Shown here in pieces: positions 20,992-27,834 of a stretch of DNA of 27,834 nt (position 1 is the stretch's first letter; every line of letters starts with the position of its first letter). The notes under the pieces are model-generated. The model ran no database searches and was not told the DNA's origin. It was given only the letters and a program-made list of their open reading frames with translations. A program made the position numbers and the translations under genes. Location: the NCBI GenBank assembly GCA_045617625.1, contig JAZLJA010000013.1, positions 1 to 27,834 of the forward strand, in the 5' to 3' direction. The DNA comes from Firm-04 sp045617625 (GTDB taxonomy: Bacteria; Bacillota; Clostridia; Oscillospirales; Ruminococcaceae).

Positions 20992-23223
20992 ATGGAGTTT
21001 GCACAGTGGCAAGGATTTGTGGACGGCGACTGGAAAACCGCCGTGGATGTCCGAGGATTTATCCAGTCCAACTATACCGCCTATGACGGCAATGCCGATT
21101 TTCTCGCAGGTGCGACAGAAAAGACCAATCGGCTGATGGAAAAACTGCGTGATTTGCAGCAAAAGGAACGCGAAAAAGGCGGTGTCTTGGATGTGGATAC
21201 CACCACGGTGTCTTCGCTGTGCAATTATCGCGCAGGCTATCTTGACAGGGAAAATGAGCTGATCGTCGGTTTGCAGACGGATGAACCCTTAAAGCGCGGC
21301 GTCAATCCGTTCGGCGGCATCCGCATGGCGCGTGAAGCCTGCGCCGCTTACGGCTATCAGCTTTCCGACACGATCGAAGAATATTTCAAATACCGTACCA
21401 CACACAATGACGGTGTTTTCCGCGCCTATACGCCTGAGATGAAAGCGGCGCGTCACTGTGCGCTGCTGACAGGTCTGCCCGATGCTTACGGCAGAGGCAG
21501 AATCATCGGTGATTACCGCCGTGTGGCACTTTACGGCGTCGATGCGCTGATTGCCGCAAAAGAACAGGACAAGCTGCAGGTGGGCATGGGCAACATGGAT
21601 ACCGAATCCGTGCGCCTGACGGAAGAACTGTTCGAGCAGATCGCATTTCTCAAGAAAATGAAGGAGATGGCAGCACTTTACGGGTTTGACATCAGTGAAC
21701 CCGCCTCCACCGCACAGGAAGCGATGCAGTGGACGTATTTCGCATATCTTGCCACGATCAAGGAGCAGAACGGTGCGGCAATGTCTCTGGGACGCACGAG
21801 CACATTCTTTGATATCTACATCGAGCGCGACATGAAAAACGGCATTCTTGATGAACAGGGCGCACAGGAGCTGTTCGACCAGTTTGTGATGAAGCTTCGT
21901 ATGGCGCGGCATCTGCGCACCCCCGAATATAATGAGCTGTTTGGCGGCGACCCGATGTGGATCACCGAGAGTGTGGGCGGCATGGGCGAAAACAACCGCA
22001 CGCTCGTGACAAAATCCAGTTTCCGCGTATTGAACACCCTCTATACCCTCGGCAGTGCGCCCGAACCCAACCTGACGATTCTCTGGAGCAAGCGTCTGCC
22101 CGAAGGATTCAAGCGTTTCTGCGCAAAGGTCTCCGCTGATACCGATTCGATCCAGTATGAAAACGACGACCTGATGCGTCCGCGGTTTGGTGATGATTAT
22201 GCGATCGCGTGCTGTGTCTCGGCGATGAAAGTCGGCAAGCAGATGCAGTTTTTCGGAGCGCGTGCGAATCTGGCGAAGCTGTTGCTGCTGGCGATCAACG
22301 GCGGCACGGATAATGTATTCGGGACAAAAGTCGGTCCGCAAATGCCCCCGATGGATGATGAGATCCTCGATTACGGCAAGGTCATGGAGCGTTTCCGCAT
22401 TTACCGCGCATGGCTGTGCAATCTGTATGTCAACACGATGAACGTGATCCACTATATGCACGATAAATACGCCTACGAAAAAACGCAGATGGCACTGCAT
22501 GATACCGATGTTGAGCGGCTGATGGCATTCGGTGTGGCAGGTCTTTCGGTGATCACGGATTCGCTTTCCGCGATCAAATATGCGAAGGTCAAGCCGATTC
22601 GTGATGAAAACGGTCTGATCGTTGATTTTGAAACGGAGGGCGATTTCCCGAAGTACGGCAATGATGATGACCGTGTGGATACGATCGCACAGAACATGAC
22701 GCACGAATTTATCGACGAGCTGAAAAAAACGCATGCATATCGCGGCGCGGCGCATACGCTTTCGGTGCTGACGATCACCTCGAATGTCGCTTACGGCAAG
22801 AAAACGGGTTCCACGCCGGACGGCAGAAAAAAGGGCGAGCCGTTTGCGCCGGGTGCAAATCCGATGCACAACCGCGAGCAAAACGGCGCATTGGCATCGC
22901 TGAATTCGGTGTCGAAGCTGTCGTATTCGGCGTGTATGGACGGTATCTCCAACACGTTTTCGATCACGCCCGATGCGCTTGGAAAAACGGAGGATGAGCG
23001 CATCACGAATCTGGTGAGCATTCTGGACGGATATTTCCTCAATGCGGCGCATCATATCAATGTGAATGTGATGAATCGTGAAACGCTGATGAAAGCGTAT
23101 GAGCATCCGGAGGACTATCCGAACCTGACGATTCGCGTGTCGGGATATGCGGTGAATTTCTGCAAGCTGTCGCGTGAGCAGCAGCGAGAGGTTATCATGC
23201 GCACGTTCCACGAAGCGATGTAA
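20992..23223 (+). CDS. pflB: pyruvate formate-lyase (formate C-acetyltransferase)
   Basis: A 743-residue glycyl-radical enzyme converting pyruvate and CoA to formate and acetyl-CoA. The catalytic Cys pair is in YAIACCVSAMKVG (C407-C408) and the radical Gly is in LTIRVSGYAVNFCKL (G718). PFL-specific segments VNPFGGIRMAREACAAYGYQ and HNDGVFRAYTPEMKAARHCA are present, so this is PFL rather than a glycerol or choline lyase. AGGAGG lies eight bases before the ATG. The activating enzyme gene pflA is not adjacent. The gene is monocistronic, controlled by the leader riboswitch, and ends at a strong terminator. Confidence 0.96.
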   Translation: MEFAQWQGFVDGDWKTAVDVRGFIQSNYTAYDGNADFLAGATEKTNRLMEKLRDLQQKEREKGGVLDVDTTTVSSLCNYRAGYLDRENELIVGLQTDEPLKRGVNPFGGIRMAREACAAYGYQLSDTIEEYFKYRTTHNDGVFRAYTPEMKAARHCALLTGLPDAYGRGRIIGDYRRVALYGVDALIAAKEQDKLQVGMGNMDTESVRLTEELFEQIAFLKKMKEMAALYGFDISEPASTAQEAMQWTYFAYLATIKEQNGAAMSLGRTSTFFDIYIERDMKNGILDEQGAQELFDQFVMKLRMARHLRTPEYNELFGGDPMWITESVGGMGENNRTLVTKSSFRVLNTLYTLGSAPEPNLTILWSKRLPEGFKRFCAKVSADTDSIQYENDDLMRPRFGDDYAIACCVSAMKVGKQMQFFGARANLAKLLLLAINGGTDNVFGTKVGPQMPPMDDEILDYGKVMERFRIYRAWLCNLYVNTMNVIHYMHDKYAYEKTQMALHDTDVERLMAFGVAGLSVITDSLSAIKYAKVKPIRDENGLIVDFETEGDFPKYGNDDDRVDTIAQNMTHEFIDELKKTHAYRGAAHTLSVLTITSNVAYGKKTGSTPDGRKKGEPFAPGANPMHNREQNGALASLNSVSKLSYSACMDGISNTFSITPDALGKTEDERITNLVSILDGYFLNAAHHINVNVMNRETLMKAYEHPEDYPNLTIRVSGYAVNFCKLSREQQREVIMRTFHEAM

Positions 23224-23232
23224 ATAAAAGAA

Positions 23233-23277
23233 TCGGCAAGCCTGTGGATGGATTCTCAGGCTTGCCGATATTTTTTT
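23233..23277 (+). terminator. terminator of pflB
   Basis: TCGGCAAGCCTG and CAGGCTTGCCGA pair perfectly over 12 bp with a 12-base loop, followed by T-rich sequence. Confidence 0.92.
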
Positions 23278-23307
23278 GGATGGGATTTGATGGGAGCAGC
23301 CCCGATC

Positions 23308-24150
23308 TTAACGTGCCGCAGGCAAAAGATCAATCTGCACGGGGCAGTGCCGCTCAAAATAGGTCAGCTTGCAGAAACCCGCATCACGCGCCATTTGCTC
23401 CAGCGTATCCACGCCGCAGCCAAGATATTTCCCCGCGTGTGCATCGGTGCTGATAGTCAGCAGTTCTCCGCCCAGATCGTGATACAATCGCAGCAGCGCA
23501 AGATTCGGGTCGGTGAATGACGGCTCCTTTTTGAGCCCGCTGCCGTTCAGTTCGATCGCCTTGCCCTTGCGAATGACCGTCTTGTAGATCGCGATAATAA
23601 TTGGCAGATACGGCGAAATGTCAATAGACGCGCGGTTTGGCAGATATCTAAGACCGTAGGTGATATGTCCCAGCACATCATAGCAGTCCGTCTCGGCGAG
23701 CGCAAGCACCTCCTCGAAGTACATCTTCAAAATCGACGGAATATCGACACTTTTGTAATCGAGGAAGTAAAAATCAGGGAGATTCGGCAGCTCATGCACC
23801 GAGCCGATGACCAGATCGAGCCGCGGATCGTGATAGACTTGTCTTGACAACTGCACATCCTGCGGAATCTGTCCCAGTTCGATGCCGCAGAGCAGTTTCA
23901 GGTTGCCGCAGTCAGCTTTTGCAGCGGTCGTTTCAGCGAGAGAGCCCTCCGTCACGCGGCGGCTGTTATAAAAGAACATCTCGGATTCCTCCGCGCCGTA
24001 AAACGCGGCGGGTTCAAAGCGGTTGATTTCGCAGTGGTCGGTGATTGCCATATACTGCAATCCGAGTTCCTGCGCGATTTTCACACGCTCCGCGACGGTA
24101 TCGTCGGCATCGGGGGAGTGGTGCGTGTGGGTGTGCAGATTCATAATCAT
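23308..24150 (-). CDS. PHP-domain phosphatase, histidinol-phosphatase HisK-like
   Basis: A 280-residue PHP-family hydrolase. The metal-binding motif HTHTHHSPDADDT is at the N-terminus, followed by LQYMAITDHCEINRF, LLCGIELGQIPQ, DLVIGSVHELPN, DVLGHITYGLRYLPN, IELNGSGLKKEP and LLTISTDAHAGKYLG. These cover the usual trinuclear-metal ligands. The closest known role is histidinol-phosphatase in histidine synthesis, though related PHP proteins have other substrates and no other his gene is present. The start ATG 24150 comes 14 bp after the prfC stop, so the two are one operon. A second ATG lies two codons in. Confidence 0.85.
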   Translation of the reverse strand: MIMNLHTHTHHSPDADDTVAERVKIAQELGLQYMAITDHCEINRFEPAAFYGAEESEMFFYNSRRVTEGSLAETTAAKADCGNLKLLCGIELGQIPQDVQLSRQVYHDPRLDLVIGSVHELPNLPDFYFLDYKSVDIPSILKMYFEEVLALAETDCYDVLGHITYGLRYLPNRASIDISPYLPIIIAIYKTVIRKGKAIELNGSGLKKEPSFTDPNLALLRLYHDLGGELLTISTDAHAGKYLGCGVDTLEQMARDAGFCKLTYFERHCPVQIDLLPAAR

Positions 24151-24164
24151 GAAGGTACGCCCTT

Positions 24165-25751
24165 TCAGTTTTTCGAGAAATCGAGCAGTTCCAGCCCTTC
24201 GTTTTTCTCCAGTGCCCAGCGGATGTTCCATTCGCTCGTGAACAGCAGCAGATACTGGTCTTTGAAGTCCTGCACCAGCTTGGTGTCGGAGCTGATGGTG
24301 AGGTGCGAGGGCTTTTCGATATTGCCGCCGATCCAGCGGATATATTGATAAGAGAGCGGTTCGCGGATGATCTCGACGTTATATTCCGTGCGCATCCGAT
24401 GTTCAAACACCTCGAATTGCAGCACGCCGACAACGCCCACGATGACTTCCTCCATACCAGTTTCAGGTTCATGGAAGATCTGGATCGCACCTTCCTGTGC
24501 GATCTGCATCACACCCTTGACGAACTGTTTGCGCTTCATTGTGTCCTTGTGGCGGATACGGGCGAAATGTTCGGGGGCAAAGGTCGGAATGCCCTCAAAG
24601 CAGACTTTTTTGTTCGGTGCGCAGATGGTATCGCCGATTGCAAACAGACCCGGGTCAAACACGCCGATGATATCGCCTGCATATGCCTCATCGACGACTT
24701 CGCGGTTTTCCGCCATCATCATCTGCGGCTGCGAAAGACGCATTTTCTTGTCGCCCTGAACGTGATAGACTTCCATTTCGCGCTCGAATTTGCCCGAGCA
24801 GATGCGCAGGAAGGTGACACGGTCGCGGTGTGCTTTGTTCATGTTTGCTTGGATTTTGAATACAAACGCAGAGAATTCCTCGTCAAACGGCGAGACCTTT
24901 TCACCGTTTGCCATACGTGCAAGCGGAGGCGGGGTCAGTTCAAGGAATCGTTTCAGGAACGGTTCCACGCCGAAATTCGTCAGTGCAGAGCCGAAAAATA
25001 CGGGAGAAAGTGTGCCTGCCTGAATTGCATCGAGGTCGAAGTCCTCCGAGGCGCCGTCCAGCAGTTCGATGTCCTCGGAAAGCTGTGCGTGGTTTTCCTT
25101 GCCGATCAGTGCAGCAAGCGCGGGGTCATCGGGTGAGACTTCGGTTTTCGAGACGGTGTGTGCGCCGCCTGTCGCTTCAAACGAGATGATATGCCGCGTT
25201 TCCAGATCAAACACGCCGCGGAAATCCTTGCCGCAGCCGATGGGCCAGTTGACCGCATAGGTCTTGATGCCCAGTTCCTGTTCGATCTGTTCCAGCAGAT
25301 CAAACGGATTGCGTGCTTCTCTGTCCATCTTGTTGATGAACGTGAAGATCGGGATATGGCGCATCACGCAGACTTTGAACAGCTTGCGGGTCTGATTTTC
25401 AACGCCCTTTGAAGCGTCGATGACCATGATCGCCGCATCAGCCGCCATCAGAGTGCGGTAGGTGTCCTCGGAAAAGTCCTGATGTCCCGGGGTATCGAGA
25501 ATATTGATGCACGCGCCCTGATATTCAAACTGCATGACCGAAGAAGTGACGGAAATACCGCGCTGTTTCTCAATTTCCATCCAGTCCGAGACAGCATGGC
25601 GCGCAGATTTTTTACCCTTGACGGCACCTGCCATCGAAATTGCCCCGCCGTAAAGCAGCAGCTTTTCGGTCAGGGTTGTTTTGCCGGCATCGGGGTGGGA
25701 AATGATCGCAAACGTGCGTCTGCGTGAAATTTCCTCCTGTAATGTTGACAC
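24165..25751 (-). CDS. prfC: peptide chain release factor 3
   Basis: A 528-residue translational GTPase that recycles RF1/RF2 from the ribosome. G1 is in FAIISHPDAGKTTLTEKLLL, G3 in NILDTPGHQDFSEDTYRTLM and G4 in FTFINKMDREARNPFDL. The start is GTG 25749-25751 after GGAGGG. Length matches RF3. It diverges from prfB, the gene of one of its partner factors, across a 313-bp region, and is followed by the PHP phosphatase gene. Confidence 0.96.
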   Translation of the reverse strand: MSTLQEEISRRRTFAIISHPDAGKTTLTEKLLLYGGAISMAGAVKGKKSARHAVSDWMEIEKQRGISVTSSVMQFEYQGACINILDTPGHQDFSEDTYRTLMAADAAIMVIDASKGVENQTRKLFKVCVMRHIPIFTFINKMDREARNPFDLLEQIEQELGIKTYAVNWPIGCGKDFRGVFDLETRHIISFEATGGAHTVSKTEVSPDDPALAALIGKENHAQLSEDIELLDGASEDFDLDAIQAGTLSPVFFGSALTNFGVEPFLKRFLELTPPPLARMANGEKVSPFDEEFSAFVFKIQANMNKAHRDRVTFLRICSGKFEREMEVYHVQGDKKMRLSQPQMMMAENREVVDEAYAGDIIGVFDPGLFAIGDTICAPNKKVCFEGIPTFAPEHFARIRHKDTMKRKQFVKGVMQIAQEGAIQIFHEPETGMEEVIVGVVGVLQFEVFEHRMRTEYNVEIIREPLSYQYIRWIGGNIEKPSHLTISSDTKLVQDFKDQYLLLFTSEWNIRWALEKNEGLELLDFSKN

Positions 25752-25787
25752 AAGAATCCCTCCAAAAATTGAATGACATACGATTAG

Positions 25788-25816
25788 AGTATATCATACT
25801 TTTTTGCAAGTTGCAA
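25788..25816 (-). promoter_or_regulatory. promoter of prfC
   Basis: Reverse-strand TTGCAA, 17-bp spacer, TATACT, about 40 bp before the start. Confidence 0.75.
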
Positions 25817-25991
25817 GGATTTTTTCATCCCTGCCGAAAGATACAGACTTTTGCGCATCTTGCGCAATTTTGCACGCATGAATTTGTCTAATTCGACGAA
25901 TATCATTTCTGTATCAGGACGGCAAAATCACAGATGTAGGGGTTAATTCGGGCAAATCAGAATCTTTTGCGAAAAAATTTGCATTTGGCTG

Positions 25992-26020
25992 TTGACAGAT
26001 TCCGAAAAATCAGGTAAAAT
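25992..26020 (+). promoter_or_regulatory. promoter of prfB
   Basis: TTGACA, 17-bp spacer, TAAAAT, 45 bp before the gene. Between it and the prfC promoter (25817-25991) I see only short motifs: TGCGCA at 25852 and 25861, and ATTCG-AC-GAAT near 25890. Confidence 0.82.
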
Positions 26021-26064
26021 AAAGAGGATAGACTTTCCATCTTGATACGAAAGGATTTTTACCC

Positions 26065-27204
26065 ATGATTTTACTTGATGACATCCGCAATGAACTGGTC
26101 AACGCCCGCCCCGAGGTCAAGGAGCTCGGCGAAGTTCTTCAAATCGAACGCGCAAAGGCGGAGCTTGGCGATTTGCAGATTCAGGTCACTTACGACGGCT
26201 TTTGGGATGATGTGGAAAAATCCCAGAAAGTTATGGCAAACATTCGCACGCTTGAAAACAAGGTCGAGAAATACGAAAAGCTGAAAGCACTGATGGAAGA
26301 TACCATCGGCATGATTGATATGTGTCTGGAGGAGGGCGATGATTCCTCCAACGAGGATCTGGCAGCAGATGCGGCGAGATTTCGTGAAATGCTGGATGCC
26401 GAAAAGCTGAAAACGCTGCTCACGGGCGAATATGACAACTCCAACGCGATCGTCACGCTGCACGCAGGTGCAGGCGGCACCGAGGCGCAGGACTGGACGC
26501 AGATGCTTTATCGTATGTATAACAAGTATGCAGAAAGCCACGGATTCAAGGTGGATCTGCTCGACTGGCTGGACGGTGATGAAGCGGGCGTCAAATCCGC
26601 ATCGTTTATGGTGCAGGGCGAAAACGCTTACGGCTTCCTCAAATCCGAGGCAGGTGTGCATCGTCTGGTGCGTGTGTCGCCTTATGATGCGGCGGGCAGA
26701 CGTCACACATCGTTTGCGGCAGTGGAAGTCATGCCTGAAATTTCCGATGATGTTGAGGTTGAGATTCGTCAGGAAGATCTGAAAATGGATGTATTCCGTT
26801 CTTCGGGCGCAGGCGGACAGCACATCAACAAGACGTCGTCGGCAGTGCGTTTGACCCATATCCCGACGGGCATTGTGGTTTCGTGCCAGACGCAGAGAAG
26901 CCAGTTCCAGAACAAGGATTACTGTATGAAGATGCTGCGTGCAAAGCTGGTGGAGATCAAGGAGCGTGAACATCTTGAAAAGATTTCGGATATCAAGGGA
27001 ACGCAGTTGAAAATCGAGTGGGGCAGCCAGATCCGTTCTTACGTATTTATGCCCTACACGCTGGTCAAGGATAACCGCACGGGCTGTGAAAACGGCAATG
27101 TGCAGGCGGTCATGGACGGCGATCTGGATGCGTTCATCAATGCGTATCTGAAAGCACTGTCGCATGGCACGCTGCAATCGGGCGCGGCAGCTGATGCGGA
27201 ATAA
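26065..27204 (+). CDS. prfB: peptide chain release factor 2
   Basis: A 379-residue class I release factor. The GGQ motif that triggers peptide hydrolysis is in SSGAGGQHINKTSSAVRLTH (G250-Q252). The stop-codon tripeptide region reads VRVSPYDAAGRRHTSFAAVE, the RF2 type (SPF in E. coli, here SPY at 205-207). Residues 134-145 include HAGAGGTEAQDW, another family mark. The whole gene is open in one frame from ATG 26065, with no internal UGA, so the +1 programmed frameshift found in many prfB genes is absent. CGAAAGGA precedes the start. Monocistronic. Confidence 0.94.
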   Translation: MILLDDIRNELVNARPEVKELGEVLQIERAKAELGDLQIQVTYDGFWDDVEKSQKVMANIRTLENKVEKYEKLKALMEDTIGMIDMCLEEGDDSSNEDLAADAARFREMLDAEKLKTLLTGEYDNSNAIVTLHAGAGGTEAQDWTQMLYRMYNKYAESHGFKVDLLDWLDGDEAGVKSASFMVQGENAYGFLKSEAGVHRLVRVSPYDAAGRRHTSFAAVEVMPEISDDVEVEIRQEDLKMDVFRSSGAGGQHINKTSSAVRLTHIPTGIVVSCQTQRSQFQNKDYCMKMLRAKLVEIKEREHLEKISDIKGTQLKIEWGSQIRSYVFMPYTLVKDNRTGCENGNVQAVMDGDLDAFINAYLKALSHGTLQSGAAADAE

Positions 27205-27221
27205 AGAAGGAAGAAAGTGTG

Positions 27222-27253
27222 AGGGGAACCCTATGAAGGGGTTCCCCTTTTTT
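27222..27253 (+). terminator. terminator of prfB
   Basis: AGGGGAACCC and GGGTTCCCCT enclose seven bases and run into six T. Confidence 0.92.
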
Positions 27254-27254
27254 C

Positions 27255-27310
27255 GATAATACGCCATATCGGATCACCCTGTCTATACAGGGTGATTTTT
27301 TCGTATTATC
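27255..27310. repeat. nested inverted repeats after prfB
   Basis: Outer arms GATAATACG (27255-27263) and CGTATTATC (27302-27310) are perfect. Inside them ATCACCCTG (27273-27281) and CAGGGTGAT (27288-27296), followed by TTTTT, form a second terminator-like hairpin. Confidence 0.75.
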
Positions 27311-27704
27311 AAGAGAAACGAACAGCAGACTTCCGAAACCCATCATAAATGCTTTGACATTCTGATAAATAAATGCACGGAAATGTCCGTACAAATTTAG
27401 TCATTCATACAAAATGTCAGTACCTTTTTTGATACAAAAATCGTACAAATCTATCGAAAATATCGTATTTTCATATAAAATCTGATGTTTTGACAGCGGA
27501 AAGCCCAAAAAATCTGCAAAATGTCCACCTATTCTATGAAAATGTCCATTGATTCCACTTGAAATCTTTGCTAAAATAGGATTGTGGATAATTTGCATTT
27601 TTGTCTGGATTGAATGCGAATGACCGCACCAACACGCCGTCTCTCCTTCTTCACGGCGGCGAAATAAAAGGACATCCTGTCCGCACCTCATAGGGGGAAT
27701 AGAT
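27311..27704 (+). promoter_or_regulatory. gene-free AT-rich control region upstream of the secreted protein
   Basis: No gene is convincing here. The stretch holds four AAATGTC(C/A) motifs (27381, 27412, 27519, 27540), a direct repeat CGTACAAAT (27388, 27442) and a perfect palindrome GAAAATA-TCG-TATTTTC (27456-27472). A likely promoter is TTGATT, 17 bp, TAAAAT at 27549-27577. A CGCCGT/ACGGCG hairpin lies in the leader near 27640. Confidence 0.5.
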
Positions 27705-27834
27705 ATGAAACAACAGCTAAAGCACACGTTTGCGGGTGTTTTGAGCGGCGTTATGCTCGCTGCATCAATCCCGTATTTCGCGCTCGACAACCTCAGCAAT
27801 GCGGCTGACTGTGTTGTTGACACTGCAAAGACCT
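27705..27834 (+). CDS. secreted protein, N-terminal fragment
   Basis: ATG 27705 follows an AGGGGGAA ribosome site. The 43 visible residues start MKQQLKHTFAGVLSGVMLAA and continue SIPYFALDNL: a basic start and a hydrophobic core typical of a Gram-positive signal peptide. The gene is cut by the window edge. In a cellulosome-producing Ruminococcus a dockerin-bearing enzyme or other extracellular protein would be likely, but nothing visible proves it. The long control region ahead suggests regulated expression. Confidence 0.7.
   Translation, partial: MKQQLKHTFAGVLSGVMLAASIPYFALDNLSNAADCVVDTAKT

Noticed and set aside
21289..23211. 640-residue open frame antisense to pflB
   Set aside because: It is a shadow of the strongly biased codons of pflB; it has no ribosome site, promoter or family resemblance, while the forward frame is a complete PFL.
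27401..27823. Reverse-strand 140-residue open frame in the last intergenic region
   Set aside because: It covers repeated motifs and the signal-peptide start of the forward gene, has no ribosome site and resembles nothing known.

Overview
The window reads as a chromosomal segment of an anaerobic gut Firmicute, most likely a cellulosome-forming Ruminococcus (Oscillospiraceae). The pointers are a small secreted protein built from one cohesin, a Thr-rich linker and a C-terminal dockerin, a glycyl-radical pyruvate formate-lyase, Gram-positive style promoters and ribosome binding sites, and moderately GC-rich housekeeping genes. R. flavefaciens or R. champanellensis relatives are plausible; the species is an inference.

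Bases 1-3600 are the broken end of a prophage. Four tail genes remain in normal order (gp10-like, tail-terminator-like, phi13-type major tail protein, tail chaperone with a -1 frameshift signal), but the tape-measure gene survives only as two start fragments. In its place are a Phd/RelE-type toxin-antitoxin pair and two AT-rich cargo genes (an immunity-like protein and a GNAT acetyltransferase). Each cargo gene has the same promoter and leader upstream and related CTAAAT-N4-ATTTAG-like palindromes beside it. This cassette-like arrangement is the strongest candidate for something undescribed.

Bases 3700-9450 hold forward-strand genes: an AraC/GyrI regulator, a metallophosphoesterase-MscS-GNAT-GNAT run, and an ACT-domain protein with homoserine dehydrogenase. 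Bases 9470-12670 are on the reverse strand: mazG, an HU gene and an rqcP-type S4 gene, then an unknown gene with trpS. A SpoVB/MurJ-like flippase, a membrane-anchored XRE regulator and degV follow. Next come three tRNA genes (Gly, Arg, His in transcription order), a CPA2 antiporter and glyA.

The cohesin-dockerin gene and pflB diverge from a 470-bp control region. It holds a 12-bp inverted repeat, a consensus promoter and a leader that fits the ZTP (pfl) riboswitch with an overlapping terminator. This would couple formate production to demand for one-carbon units in purine synthesis; glyA nearby supplies the same pool. The window then has prfC with a PHP-family phosphatase (reverse strand), the divergent prfB, and a 500-bp AT-rich regulatory stretch before the start of a secreted protein cut off by the window edge.
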